A DNA stretch of 64,000 bases, taken from NCBI GenBank assembly GCA_020634855.1, contig JACKAU010000004.1, positions 583,403 to 647,402 on the forward strand, read 5' to 3'. Position numbers and translations under genes: made by a program. Every line of letters begins with the position of its first letter. Positions within the stretch are counted from its first letter, which is position 1. Positions 44,701 to 54,957 of this stretch are shown in pieces. The notes under the pieces were generated by a model. The model ran no database searches. It was given only the letters and a program-made list of their open reading frames with translations, and had not been told where the DNA came from. The stretch is from Anaerolineales bacterium (GTDB lineage Bacteria; Chloroflexota; Anaerolineae; 4572-78; J111).

Positions 44701-44787
44701 GCGGTGTCACCGGAACCGACCCAACCCGAACCCGCACCGGAACCACCGATTATCATCCCCTCCACACCTGAAGCACCGCAGGTTTAA
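41740..44787 (+). CDS. Large secreted beta-domain protein with duplicated module and Pro/Glu-rich tail
   Basis: 1015 residues. The start is GTG 41740 or, with better spacing from AGGAGG (41731-41736), TTG 41746. Signal peptide TFIITLMIATLAGLFGVGG, cleavage probably after SALA. Residues ~155-230 and ~250-320 are a tandem duplication (QAITVDRTEINSEGELVHVT; EAITVDKTQINPEGELVHVT; NNLSFTAMP). Aromatic-rich beta sandwiches follow; near 780-920 are YCQRPGYHEVVYWGGWENES and a His-rich stretch (DHTFRHHGEQSQGY). The tail (~935-1015) is a repetitive EP/PEP spacer that ends without an LPxTG or TM anchor. No known family is recognised. It follows operator site 2 and ends at a strong terminator, so it is a single-gene unit controlled like the ATPase/wHTH gene. 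Confidence 0.78.
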   Translation: MKLKVLGSKTTFIITLMIATLAGLFGVGGSSALASGPEDAWDGHIWNPSPHESHTFSAPANAVAVEVVGYWGWSGSPSQHQHNETHAFSANGHIIECIDFGDEELDGQWLRCGSVKFAQTDDLTVDVNFTGDDSSSGSHYFKAEVKWEVAEPASCQAITVDRTEINSEGELVHVTVKANNADQYRIVRLSDGETMATGDTNNLSFTAMPGEAYQAQVRFGNDPWTTEGCEEFQFAPTPVEPVPVCEAITVDKTQINPEGELVHVTVKAINADQYRIIRQSDGKVMATGSTNNLSFTAMPWETYQAQTRSGDGPWTTEGCNFEFGTVLALASCSMTTSEITSHEIMVKELGAKDENQRNLTIIDWQADSNFALDKSTELTTLNNFPVVVGFPSEPGNYWVQFKVKVQADNNWVGGKDCLLEIEIDDPCPACGQYQDFIGAVPFGTYTPYLEAGKEYFDMTRSIMYNIEYVNDQQADIVYRFNGQEMDDVTTSIFYGNGTDKLAAGSSRANYTFDDGVTKLISYRYGAEQARIFQKMNGQETRWIQPLDQPFEHKYDFEIIVHGPANSSDLLIFGDEQRQINYNDNGLATVALTFDRPGLVSIYSMAGDDQNVEWVPVDWMTYPITETTRLDYNFAEIGLYHYRLIDQDGQVVAGPTSSSTLSFEAKPGFSYQAQLAYPETSLFVGLYDDMKFQHPDYWLMPVDGRAEHDFEFHLDYHRLSDPDLGNDHIRGDVVVDGLTLSYGTTSVAQQFPYGRHDGARPGVNIVGIPNVSMIAYCQRPGYHEVVYWGGWENESYYLPERSWIFDDEMAEEWNDDQRGECIDAARRVNMELARQGLRTDHTFRHHGEQSQGYQMVQQNIWSPYNLVGMRPPHVGQILQPGTVLPYYENPEDSLFWGWDLDKGTLADGIGAYELQAHVAALGAAQYVDMTGIHPADEVFVPEMPAAPAIEASPEEIEPAQAEPTTEPAVSPEPETDQPQDSLDTEDEPAVSPEPTQPEPAPEPPIIIPSTPEAPQV

Positions 44788-44822
44788 GATTAAGGCCGGT
44801 TGATCCGGCGCAAAAATTAGAA

Positions 44823-44854
44823 AAAAAGGGACTCGAGCGGTCGAGTCCCTTTTT
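44823..44854. terminator. Strong rho-independent terminator
   Basis: AAAAAGGGACTCGA - GCGG - TCGAGTCCCTTTTT, a perfect 14-bp stem with a four-base loop, A-run before and T-run after, hence bidirectional. It ends the secreted-protein gene 35 bp after its stop. No gene is visible in 44855-45047. Confidence 0.95.
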
Positions 44855-45047
44855 AATTGGCCAATGACGTACGCAGTTGAAGATACCTGTCCGTGGGGGC
44901 CGAATCTGGAACGGTATCAATCACAGCCCAAGAGCTAAACGATCCCAAGAGCCTGGGGCGTAGTCCGTTAATGCATTTTAAGTTTTTGCCAAGCTTGAAA
45001 ATGAAAATCAGTGACGCAACGGGGATTATTTGATGACTTCTAATCGC

Positions 45048-46564
45048 CTAAACCTGCCGTCGAGGCCGATACTGAATCGCCTCGGCGATGTGCGCGGTCT
45101 GGATTTGCTCTGCCTCGGCCAAATCAGCAATCGTGCGGGCCAGCTTTAATATCCGATGATAAGCCCGCGCGCTCAATTGCATTTGCTGCATGGCCGCTTT
45201 GAGCAGGTTAGTGCTGGTCTCATCCAGCGGGCAGAATTGGCGGATTTCAGCGGGCCCCATATCGGCGTTGGTTTGGAGGGGTATCTTTGAAGCGATCGCG
45301 CTGCACAGCGCGGGCGGCCTCGACCCGGTCTCGGACGGCGGCGCTCGATCTGCCGGTGCGCTGGCTGCTGAGTTTGTCGAAGGGGGACGCGGGGACTTCG
45401 ACGTGAATATCGATCCGGTCCATGAGGGGCCGGATATTTTTCTTCTGGTAGCTCTTGACCATCGAGACGGAGCAAGTGCATTCTTTTTCGGGGTCGGTGT
45501 AGAAACCGCAGGGCAGGGGTTCAACGAGCCGATCAGAATGAAGTTGGCCGGATAGGTCAACGACCCTGCCGAGCGACTGATGGCGACGATCTTATCTTCC
45601 AACGGCTGGCGCAGCATCTCCAACATCCGCGTGCCGAACTCCGGCAGTTCGTCGAGGAAGAGAACGCCGCGATGGGCCAGGCTAATTTCGCCGGTTTAGG
45701 CCAGCGCCCGCCGCCGATGAGGCCGGCGTAGCTGACGGTGTGGTGCGGCGCTCGAAAAGGGCGGTGGCGCACTAATGGCTCGTCGTGCGAAAGCTGATCG
45801 GCCACGGAGTAGATGCGGGTCACGTCGAGCGCCTCGTCGATGTCGAGGCGGGGCAGGATGCCCGGCATCGAGCGGGCGATGAGGGTTTTGCCGGAACCGG
45901 GGGGACCGGACATCAGCAGGTTATGCGCCCCGGCGGCGGCGACTTCCACGGCTCTCTTTACATGTTCTTGACCTTTGATTTCGGATAAATCCGTAGCGTA
46001 GGGGGCGTCGCGCCGTTGAGTGAGCGAGAACTTCATTTCATACGGGGCCAGCTTTTTGTGACCGCTAAGATGGTCGATCAGGTGCAAGAGTGACTCGATG
46101 GGATAGACGGTGACGTCGTCGATGAGGGCGGCTTGGGGCGCGTCTTCGGCGGGGACAAAGAGGGTAGTGAAGCCTTCTTTTTTGGCCTGGTTGGCCATCG
46201 GCAGCGCTCCGCTGACGTGACGCACCCCCCATCGAGCGACAGTTCGCCCATAACAATGGCTGGCTCGACATCGCCGAATATCTGTTCGTTGGCCAGGAGG
46301 ATGCCGATGGCAATTGGCAGATCGTAGGCCGGGCCGGCTTTTGCGGATATCGGCCGGGGCCAGATTGACGGTGACGCGGGCTGAAGGGGAAAGGCAGACC
46401 GGAATTTTTATGGCGGCTCTAACGCGCTCGCGGCTCTCCTGCACGGCGGCGTCGGGTAGCCCGACAATGGTCATGGAAGGCAGGCCGCGGGAGATATCGA
46501 CTTCTACGGAAATAAGGACGCCTTCGAGGCCAACCACGGCGCAACTGGTAACTTTAGCGAGCAT
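45048..46564 (-). pseudogene. comM: Frameshifted comM-like Mg-chelatase-family ATPase
   Basis: Complete family length if frames are joined. N-terminal part: MLAKVTSCAVVGLEGVLISV, VGLPDAAVQESRERVRAAI. Central AAA+ part: IKGQEHVKRAVEVAAAGAHN, LMSGPPGSGKTLIARSMPGI and FRAPHHTVSYAGLIGGG. C-terminal part: SGPxMDRIDIHVEV-like sequence, [40 protein letters not shown]. At least three or four single-base indels displace the frame (around 46.1-46.4 kb, 45.69 kb and 45.3-45.5 kb). ComM is a hexameric helicase helping branch migration during natural transformation. Conserved residues persist in all frames, so sequence error is as likely as decay. Confidence 0.85.
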
Positions 46565-46675
46565 GGGTGTTTCTCCTGTTGGGAATTGGGGTTTCTAGTC
46601 ATCATTTATCGGTATCTGCGCACTACAATAAAAAGGATAACGAATTTTGGGGAATGCAAGTGGAAGGTAATTAGT

Positions 46676-46717
46676 AATTGGTAATTGGTTATTCACGCTA
46701 ATAACCAATTACCAATT
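46676..46717. repeat. Perfect 18-bp inverted repeat
   Basis: AATTGGTAATTGGTTATT - CACGCT - AATAACCAATTACCAATT. It lies 7 bp past the stop of the E2 gene, between it and comM, both on the minus strand. There is no T-run, so it is perhaps an mRNA-stabilising stem or an inefficient terminator. Confidence 0.8.
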
Positions 46718-46724
46718 ATTGCCC

Positions 46725-47726
46725 TTAGCGCCGGGCAATAAACAACATCGCCGGATCTTCGACGAGATCACAGATGTAATCGAGGAAGCGGGCGGCGGGA
46801 GCGCCGTCGGTCAGGCGATGGTCGAAGACGAGACTGAGGGTCATCATTTTGCGGATGACGATTTCGCCGTCTTTGACCACGGGTTTTTCTTTGATGCGGC
46901 CAACGCCGAGAATGGCGGCTTCGGGCAGGTTGATGACCGGCGTAAAGGCATCAACCCGGAAGGTGCCTAGGCTGGAGATGGAAAAGGTGCTGCCACTGAG
47001 TTCATCAGGCGCGGCTTTGCCGGAGCGAGCCTTTTTAGTCAGTTCCCGAAACTCCGCGCCGATGGCCTGCAAGCCTTTTTGTCGGCATTCTTGACAACCG
47101 GCACCAGTAAGCCCCGGTCGGTATCGACGGCGATGCCCATGGGACCGGTTTGAGCCGTTCGATGGCCTCGCCGTCCGGCGAGAAGCGGGCATTCATATAG
47201 GGGAATTCACGCAGCGCGTTGGCCACAATGATGACCAATAGGTCGTTGTAGCCGGGCGCGAAGCCCCACGGCTCGGCGTATTTGGCTTTGAGCTGCTCTC
47301 GTAGAGCTACAAACTCGGTGGCGTCAACCTCGGTCATCAGGGTGACGCGGGCGGTAGCCTGTGTGCTTTCGGTCATACGCCGGGCGATGACTTTTCTGAT
47401 GCCTTTAAGAGGGTACTTTCCAATACATCGTCGGCGGGGTCGGGGCTGATTTGGGAGCCGGTTCGGGTGCGGCTGGGGTAGTCGCAGGTTCGGCGGTGGG
47501 CGCCGGAGCCGGTTTGGCGGCAGGGACGGCTTTGGGAGCCGGTTCGATTTTGACCGCCGCCGGAGAGCCGCCGTTGGTTGAACTGGCCCGCCGCACGTCT
47601 TCTTTGGTGATTTTGCCGTGATCGCCGCTGCCCTGGATTGTGTCTAGATTGATGCCTAAGTCCGCCGCCATTTTCTGGGCGACGGGGTTGCTTTATAGAA
47701 ATCTCCTTGGGGATGTTGTTCGGCCA
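46725..47726 (-). pseudogene. Frameshifted 2-oxoacid dehydrogenase E2-like acyltransferase without lipoyl domain
   Basis: Start ATG 47726 with AGGAGG upstream. It opens directly into a peripheral subunit-binding domain (FYKATP, then VAQKMAADLGINLDTIQGSG, DHGKITKEDVRRAS), then a Pro/Ala linker, then the catalytic domain: KVIARRM, TLMTEVDATEFVALREQLKA, INLPEAAILGVGRIKEKPVV, and the active-site SLVFDHRLTDG. No lipoyl domain precedes it, unlike normal E2 proteins. At least four one-base indels occur (near 47.69, 47.42, 47.14 and 47.08 kb), mostly in homopolymers. The lipoyl domain may be supplied by another protein; it may resemble lipoyl-less acyltransferases that work with separate carriers. 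Confidence 0.8.
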
Positions 47727-47837
47727 TAAGTCCTCCTCGACGTTGATTTTTGTTAAAAGTATACCGGCTAGCTAAAATTTTTGCAGAATCGTTAATGGCG
47801 CTCTTTTGAAGGGGTGAGCATCTCTCCTAATCTGTTC

Positions 47838-47866
47838 TTGAGGATAAATCCTGTTTATGCTATACT
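47838..47866 (+). promoter_or_regulatory. Predicted sigma70-type promoter
   Basis: TTGAGG (47838-47843), 17-bp spacer, TATACT (47861-47866), in the 445-bp gap between the E2 gene and the ATPase-repeat gene starting at 48172. Downstream is a small hairpin (GTAGAATAACTCTAC, ~47911). Nothing else is evident in the gap. Confidence 0.5.
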
Positions 47867-48171
47867 TGCTCTATTGTGTTAGATAGACACAGCAGAGCGG
47901 TAGAATAACTCTACCGGTGGGTGCAGCAGGCTGGGTTTTTCCTCAGAAACGTATTGTTTCTTTAACAGAATCATAAAGCGTTTTTACCTCTCATTCGACC
48001 GATTTCTCTTAAACTTTATCATTATTACCTGGATGCTTGGATTACTTGTCAAACGCCTAAAAGAAGGCCCAGTATTTATTGTCGGCTGACCGGATGTTTA
48101 AAGTTGCCTGAACTCGAAAAGGTTACTCGCTGCTGTTAAAAGTTCAAGGTCTGAGGCGCTGTCTAAATTTT

Positions 48172-51100
48172 ATGGCTCGAGTCCATAATCCTTATTTTGC
48201 CGGGCCGCCGGCAACACAACCTGACACTTTTTGGACGTGAGGATGATCTCCGTTTTGTCGATGACCTTTGTCTTCGGCCAGACACAACTTATTGGTCTTT
48301 TATGGTCAGCGACGCATCGGCAAAACCTCTATACTTCACCAGATTTCACGCCGTAACCATCCTGATTACGAGGCTGTTTTTTCGATTTGCAGAGCGGTAT
48401 GACCAATTCGGCCACCGACCTGTTGTATGGGTTGGCCCGGGCTATCGCCAGCCAATTGAAACTACCCAAACCTAACCGTCCTGATTTTGACGAGCCTGAT
48501 GCTTTCCGCATCGATTTTCTGCCGCAAGTCACCCGGCAGTTGGGTGATAAACGGTTGCTGCTCCTGCTGGATGAGTTCGATGTCTTGAGTTTGGAAATCG
48601 GCGCGATGGAACTGGACGCCCTGCCATTTGTCCAGGCCCTTAACCCGATCATCCAAAGCGAAAACAAACAGGTGATTTTTTCTGTTTGTCATCGGCCGTC
48701 GGCTCAAAGAACTACCCTCTCAACAGTTACAAATCTTTCGGGGCGCCTTTCCCGGCAAATTACCCTATTGGAACAAGGCGCCACGCTCCAACTTATTCGC
48801 CAGCCGGCCCACAATATTCTGACGTATGAAGATAGCGCTGCTGAGCGCATTTGGCGCTTAACCGGCGGGCATCCCTACTTCACCCAACTACTGTGCCACG
48901 AGATTTTAACCAGGCCCAACGGCGCGACAATTGGCAAGTGACTGAGGCTGATGTGGAAGCCGCCATCGACAATGCCGTCAGCGCCGGGCAGAGTGCGCTG
49001 GAGTGGTTCTGGGATGAGGTTTCGCTGATCGAACGCTTTACCCTCTACACGTTGGGCCAGCCCGAGTTTAACGGTCAAGGCGCTTCATTGGATCAGCTCA
49101 TTGCTCAGCGCAATGCCCGGGGCGTGCAAATTCCCGATTTTGAGCTACGCTCGCTGCCCGATCAGTTAGTTGATCGTGAGGTTCTCAAACGCGATTTGGA
49201 AGAGCATTATCGCTTTGCCGTAGAGTTGGTCCGGCGCTGGATCATCCGCACGCACTCGCTGGAAGAGGTGACCGGCGAATTGATTCGATCGGGCGTGGCT
49301 GAACCGGCCAAGGACTTTTCAAAGCCGGTCTGGCGGCCTATCGAGAGGACCTCATTTGAACTGGCGCTCGACAATTTTAGCAAAGCCCTTAGCATCAACC
49401 CCAACTATGTCGAAGCTCGTCTCTGGCTGGCGCGGACGCGTTTGAAACAGGATAACTTGCTGGACGCCATCGACGAGTTCACCTACGTTGAACGCTTCGG
49501 CGGGCAATTAGCCCGAGAAGCTCGGCTGGGGCTGGCCGATGCTCCGGGCCCAGTATGGCCGCCAACTCGAAGCGGAGGGACAAGTAACTGAGGCCCGAGT
49601 CGAGTATGAGCGCGTTTTAGAGTTGGACTCGCAGCATCCTCTGGCCAACGCCCGCTTGAGCGAACTCTATCGGCAGCAGGCCGAGGCCACTTTGTCGAGC
49701 GAAGGTGTTGCCGCCGCCGAGCCGTTGTACGAACAAGCGCTGCAACACGGTTTCGACAACAGTGATCTGGAAAATCAGATCAAACAGCAGCTTGACGAGT
49801 ACAGCCGAACCCAAGAAGAGGCCAACAATTGGGCCGAGGCCGAACAGGCCAGCCGGCTGGCGGCTCGCTTAATATCGAAGACCGAGGACAGCCAAGAAAC
49901 CTTGCTGCGGGTTCGGTTGGGCAAAGCCCGCTGGCATTTGGAGCAGCAAGAGTTGGCGGCGGCGGCGGCCATCTATCAGCAGTTACTAACCGAGGCTGAG
50001 GTTGATGGCCCGCGCCAGATCATTGAAAATGATATTTTGCGATACAGCCAGCAGCAAGAAGAGCAAAATAACTGGTCTCCAAGCCGAAGCCGCTCTAAAC
50101 CTGCTGGTAGAACTGTTTCCTGATAGTTTCGAAAATCAGAGCCGTTTGATCGATAGCCTCTGCCGGCAAGGGGAATTTTTGCTGGAGCAGCATAAAATTA
50201 CTGAGGCCAAACTGCCGTACCAACAGGCTCTGACGTCCACCCCGAAAACCAATCGCTGCGCCACACTATCCACTCCGGCTTTCAAACCTACCGGCAAACT
50301 CAGGCTAAGCTCAACACGGTCGAAGCTTGGACGTCGATCAAAAAAGCAATAGAAACCCTGGTGGAGATTGTAGGGCAAGATGATATGATCGCCTGCCGCT
50401 GGCTGTCTGAAACGCGCAAGTTGGATTTGGGCGATGCCCTGCTGGCTGCCGGGCGGCTTGGACGAAGCTCAGGATGCTTACGAACAGGCGGTTGACGATA
50501 TTACCTATGTTTTGCAATTTGCCCGGGAGACGGACCAGGTGTCATCGCAAGAACGGGCGGTCATTTGGCTCAAGCTGGCTCAGCTCGATTTGGATCGATC
50601 CCGGTTCGACTCGGCGATGGATAACTTTGAAAAAGAGCCTTAACCGATGCGACCTCTGATCAAGATATGGCGGCTCATATCAAATCGATCTTTACCACGT
50701 ATCGACAGCAGCAGGAAAAATTCCACGCTGGAAGCCAGTTGAGCGAGCGATGGATATCCTCAATCGGTTATTTCCTCAAGATGAGGATGCGCGTTTTGAG
50801 TTGGCCCAAACGCGGGCCGCCCAGGTGGACTGGCACCTCAGCCGGGCTATCCCTGATCTCGAGGCGGCTATCCGTTTGGCCCACAGTGCTCTGTTGGACG
50901 GTGATTTATCTTATGAGGCCGGCGACCAAATCGCGGCTCGACTCAAAAAATCTCGTTTCAACGCCATCGATTGCAGCAAGAACAGGCCGATCCTCCTAAT
51001 TGGAAGCAGGCCGAGCAGGCTATGAACAGCCTGGTCAGTTTGCTGCTGCCGGATGATGAAGAGGCTAATTTCTGGCTGGCCGAAACGCGGATCAGGCAGG

Positions 51101-54100
51101 GTAATTGGTATTTAGCTCAGCCTAACCAATCGGCGGTGCAGAGCCGTCATGGGCTGCAAAAAAGCGGCCGAGGTTTATCGCCGCGCCTTAAAGATCTGGC
51201 TGAAACCGGTAGTTTAGTCACCCCTTTGAAAGAAAATTTCAGAGCCTATCAGCAACGCCAGCAAGCAGCCACCCTCCGGCCTGGCCGCTGGTTATACAGG
51301 CGCTGCAGATTCCTGATCGAGTTGTTGCCTGATGACCGGCAGGTTGAGCGCTGGCTGGTTGAAGCCTATCTGGAGCAGGGATCGGGCTGCTGGAACAGCA
51401 GACAGCCGAACTGGCCGAAGCCGAGTCTCACCTGGCCGAAGCTGAACAGGCCTTTAGGAAGGCTTTGGATAAGCTGCCCGGCGAAAAAACGGAATTTGAA
51501 GCGGTAATCCAGACGGCCGTCGGTGATTACTGCCGGCAGCAAGCGCAAGTTGATCCCCGCTGGCGTTTGGCGGAAGATGCGCTAGCTTTCCTGGCGGAAC
51601 TTCTATCCGATACGAATGAAGTACCTCAGGTTCGGGCCGATCTGTTTGTGGCGCAGGCCGATTGGCATTTAGCCCAGCCACCCGTTGACCTGGCGCAGGT
51701 GAAAAATGCGTTCCAATCGGCTTTGCAAGTGTTAGCGAAACCCAATGAGCCGTTGGTAACCCATATTCAACAAAACTGAGAGCCTACCGGCTGGCCCAGC
51801 AGCAGAGCGAGCCGCCCAATTGGGCTGAAGCTGAACAGGTTGTCAAGATTTTGGCCGAGTTACGGCCGCATGATGATGAAACCGGCTGGCAGCTGGCTGA
51901 ATTAAATTTGGAGCGCGGTAACTGGCTGTTACAGCAACCCGTGGCCGATGTGGCTGAAGGTGAGGCTCAGTTAGCCGCCGCCGAGTCGTATTACCAGCAG
52001 GCCCTCGACGCCTTGCCTGATCAAAAAGAGACATTACTGGCCCAACTCAAAGAAGATTTCAAGCAGTACCGCCTCCGGCAACTTCAGCCGCAGCCGCCTC
52101 AATGGCAGCTCGCCGAGAACGCGATGTACGTTTTGGTCCGGCTGGCGGATAATGAAACTGAGGCATTGCGCCAGTTGGCCGAAGTTCGCGAACCGCTTGG
52201 GGCGCAGTTTCATCCACAGTGAAGCCGGGTCGCCGGCTGAGTTTGAACAACAACTGCTCCAGGCCAAAGTTATTTACAAACGCGCTCTGGCCGAGGCTCC
52301 GGCGGATAACAGCTTTCTAACCAAAAAGCATCAAGGATGATTTCAACAGTTTTCGGCTGCAGCAGGAGCAGGCCGAGCCGCCCAACTGGAATTTGGCCGA
52401 GCAGGCGTTAAATTTTTGCCGATCTCCTGCCGCACGATCCGGCTGTCCAAGGCTGGCTGGCCGACTCTTATATGGCTCGTGGTGAGCATTATAATAATGA
52501 AGCGCAAGCCATTGGCGGCTGGCGTCGGGAAGCGCAGCAGATGGAGCTTTTTTGAGCAGGCTGCGCAATTCTACAGTAAGGCCATCTCCGCCGCAGCGCG
52601 ACGAGCGCAAATTACCCCGCTGGGGAGCCGAGGCCTGGCAGCAGTTGGCCATTATCAAAGCCGGGTTGGGGCAGATCTTACCGGCATGGATTGAAAGATC
52701 AGGTTACGGCTCAAACGGCTTATCACGATGCGCTGTCAAATTGGGATAAAGCCTTAGGGTTGGGCGTCGAGCTGGCTCACTATCCGGCTATTGCTGCTAC
52801 CCACGTGGCCTATGGCGATATTTTATTAGAACGGGGCGATTTGGAAACGGCCGGGCAATACTATTTGGCTGCTAAAAAGTTCTCCGCTGACGATCCGGTT
52901 TGGGTCAACGAGGTCGACAGCCGGCTGCGGGCCTACCAGGAGCGACAGCGACGGTTGGGCTTCAAAAGAGGTCGTTGACGCGGGTGAACTGCGTCACCAG
53001 CTTCAACCGGACAATCCGGAGATTTGGTCGGAATTGGCCAGCGAGTTGGTGGTTTACGGCGGCCAGTTTCTCGATGACAATGAATTTGAATTGGCCCGGC
53101 CGATTTATGAGCGGGCGATGCAGCCGGCTACCCTCCATATTCAATTAGATGACGAAACCCAACAGCGTTTGAATCATACCGTGGTTCCGGCTGTTTTAAC
53201 ATTCATCAACCGGCAAAACAGGCTAAAATTGGCGGCAAGCCGAAAAAAGCCGAGGAGTGGTTAAACGAGGCTAAATTTATCGACGCGGAGACGATTATTC
53301 CTCCGCCATCTTCACCGCCGTTCTGGCGGCGGCGCAGGCGGTCTGGCGCTCATAATATCTTCCTTGATTGTACTGTTATGCCTGGTTGGAGGTTTTGCCC
53401 TGAGAGAAGAAGGAACGTTCGCCTCATTTATTGCGATGGTTATACCGCCGACCGATACACCCACGCCTACGCTCAGCCCTACTATAATTCCCACGCCTGT
53501 GGTGTTGGTTGTTACCGCTACGCCATCGGCGACCAGCCCGCCAACGCCAACCAAAACTCCAACACCGACGCGAACTGCATCACCTACCAGAACACCCTCG
53601 CCAACCAAAACATCCACCCTAACGCCATCGCCAACTTTTACGATCACCCCCACCTTAGCGCCTACGCCATACCCGTCTCCGAAGATCATTCAGCCTGCCG
53701 ACGGCGAAGTTTTAGCCGGCGCCGATCTTTCGCACCAACTGGAATGGGAACCGGTCGTCGATCTTGAACCGGACCAATATTATTACATTGAGATGGAATA
53801 TATGAGTGGCGGCCAGGAAACCCGGTCTACGTATCTGAGTCTCAACACGGTCTGGGATATCCCTCCGATCTCCTGCTTAAGGTTGATCCGCCGGAGCGCG
53901 CCATACTTTGGCAAGTTAGCCTGGTCCGGTCTGAGTTTGGCGATATCAGCCAGATCGAACCCATTGGTCAGCCGAGTGAACCTCGCCGCTTTTCTTGGAA
54001 ACGGGTGCCACTGCCGGCAGGTGAAGGCTTGAGCGTGGAAATAAACCCGCAGAACAGTCAGGAAATCTTGGCTGTTTTGCAAGCTGAAGGCATCTACCGG

Positions 54101-54957
54101 TCCACTAACGGCGGGGTCGATTGGCGGCGTGTTTGGGAAGAAACATCGGTACAAGGGCTGCACATAGCGCCTGCCAATTCATCAACTATTTATGCCGGCG
54201 CTTTTGCCAGGGTACTCAAATCTGAGGATGGCGGCGAAAACTGGGTCAGAGCCTATATCCCGCCCCGAGACCAAGTTTATGACATCGTCACTGATCCTAA
54301 TAGCGCTGATATCGTCATTGCCGTTACTGCGCAGGGTATCGTTTACAGTAGCGATGGGGGCCAAACCTGGATTACCTTGGATAAGGCGCAAGGGGGCAGG
54401 TCCTGAATGTTGATTTCTACGGAATTGCCGCCACCAAAACCTCATTAGGTAATCGGGTGTATGTGGGTGGTGAAGGCGATCAAATCTTTTGGCGAGGCAC
54501 TCAGGATGTGACGGCCCCCTGGCAGACGCTGGTCTGTCGGGTTTGTGCCCGCAGCATTCTGCAGCTGGCCATCGCCGGAGATAAAATCTTGGCCGGAGCG
54601 GATGAAGGCCGGCTGGGCTTAAGCACTAACCTGGGCGGTGATTGGGTTCGGGCGGATATCCCGACTATCAATCCCACGCTCAAATTCTCGACCATCGTTT
54701 TTGATCCGAATGATCCGCTGGTTGTTTACGCCGGCAGCGGCACCAACCGCGATCCCACCGATGGTGAAGGGTTGTTCCGCAGCATCGACGGCGGATTAAG
54801 CTGGCAGTCGCTCAATACCTGGAATGCCGGGGTGGGGACCGGCACTTTTGTCCAGGATATCGCTATTGACCGAGACGATAGCCAGACTATTTTTATTGCC
54901 ACTTCAAAGGGTGTTTTTCAAACCCATGACGGAGGGAGAAGTTGGGCCAGCCAATGA
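48172..54957 (+). pseudogene. Frameshifted AAA ATPase - helical repeats - TM - Asp-box propeller protein
   Basis: Joining frames gives one polypeptide of ~2200 residues. ATPase: GREDDLRFVDD, LIGLYGQRRIGKTSILHQIS after removing one T at 48298-48301, and RLLLLLDEFDVLS. Then a TPR (ALDNFSKALSINPNYVEARL) and about nine ~93-residue helical repeats with the consensus PPNWxxAExAxxxLxxLLPDD (49.8-52.5 kb). One membrane helix at ~53.34-53.42 kb is followed by a Thr-Pro stalk, an Ig/fibronectin-like part, and a sialidase-type propeller with Asp-boxes STNGGVDW, SEDGGENW, SSDGGQTW, STNLGGDW, SIDGGLSW and THDGGRSW. Indels occur every few hundred bases. Its stop overlaps the next start (ATGA at 54954), so the operon organisation is preserved. 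Confidence 0.8.

Noticed and set aside
53364..53700. Minus-strand Val/Gly-rich reading frame
   Set aside because: It is the antisense of the Thr-Pro stalk of the propeller protein and shows only codon-repeat composition.
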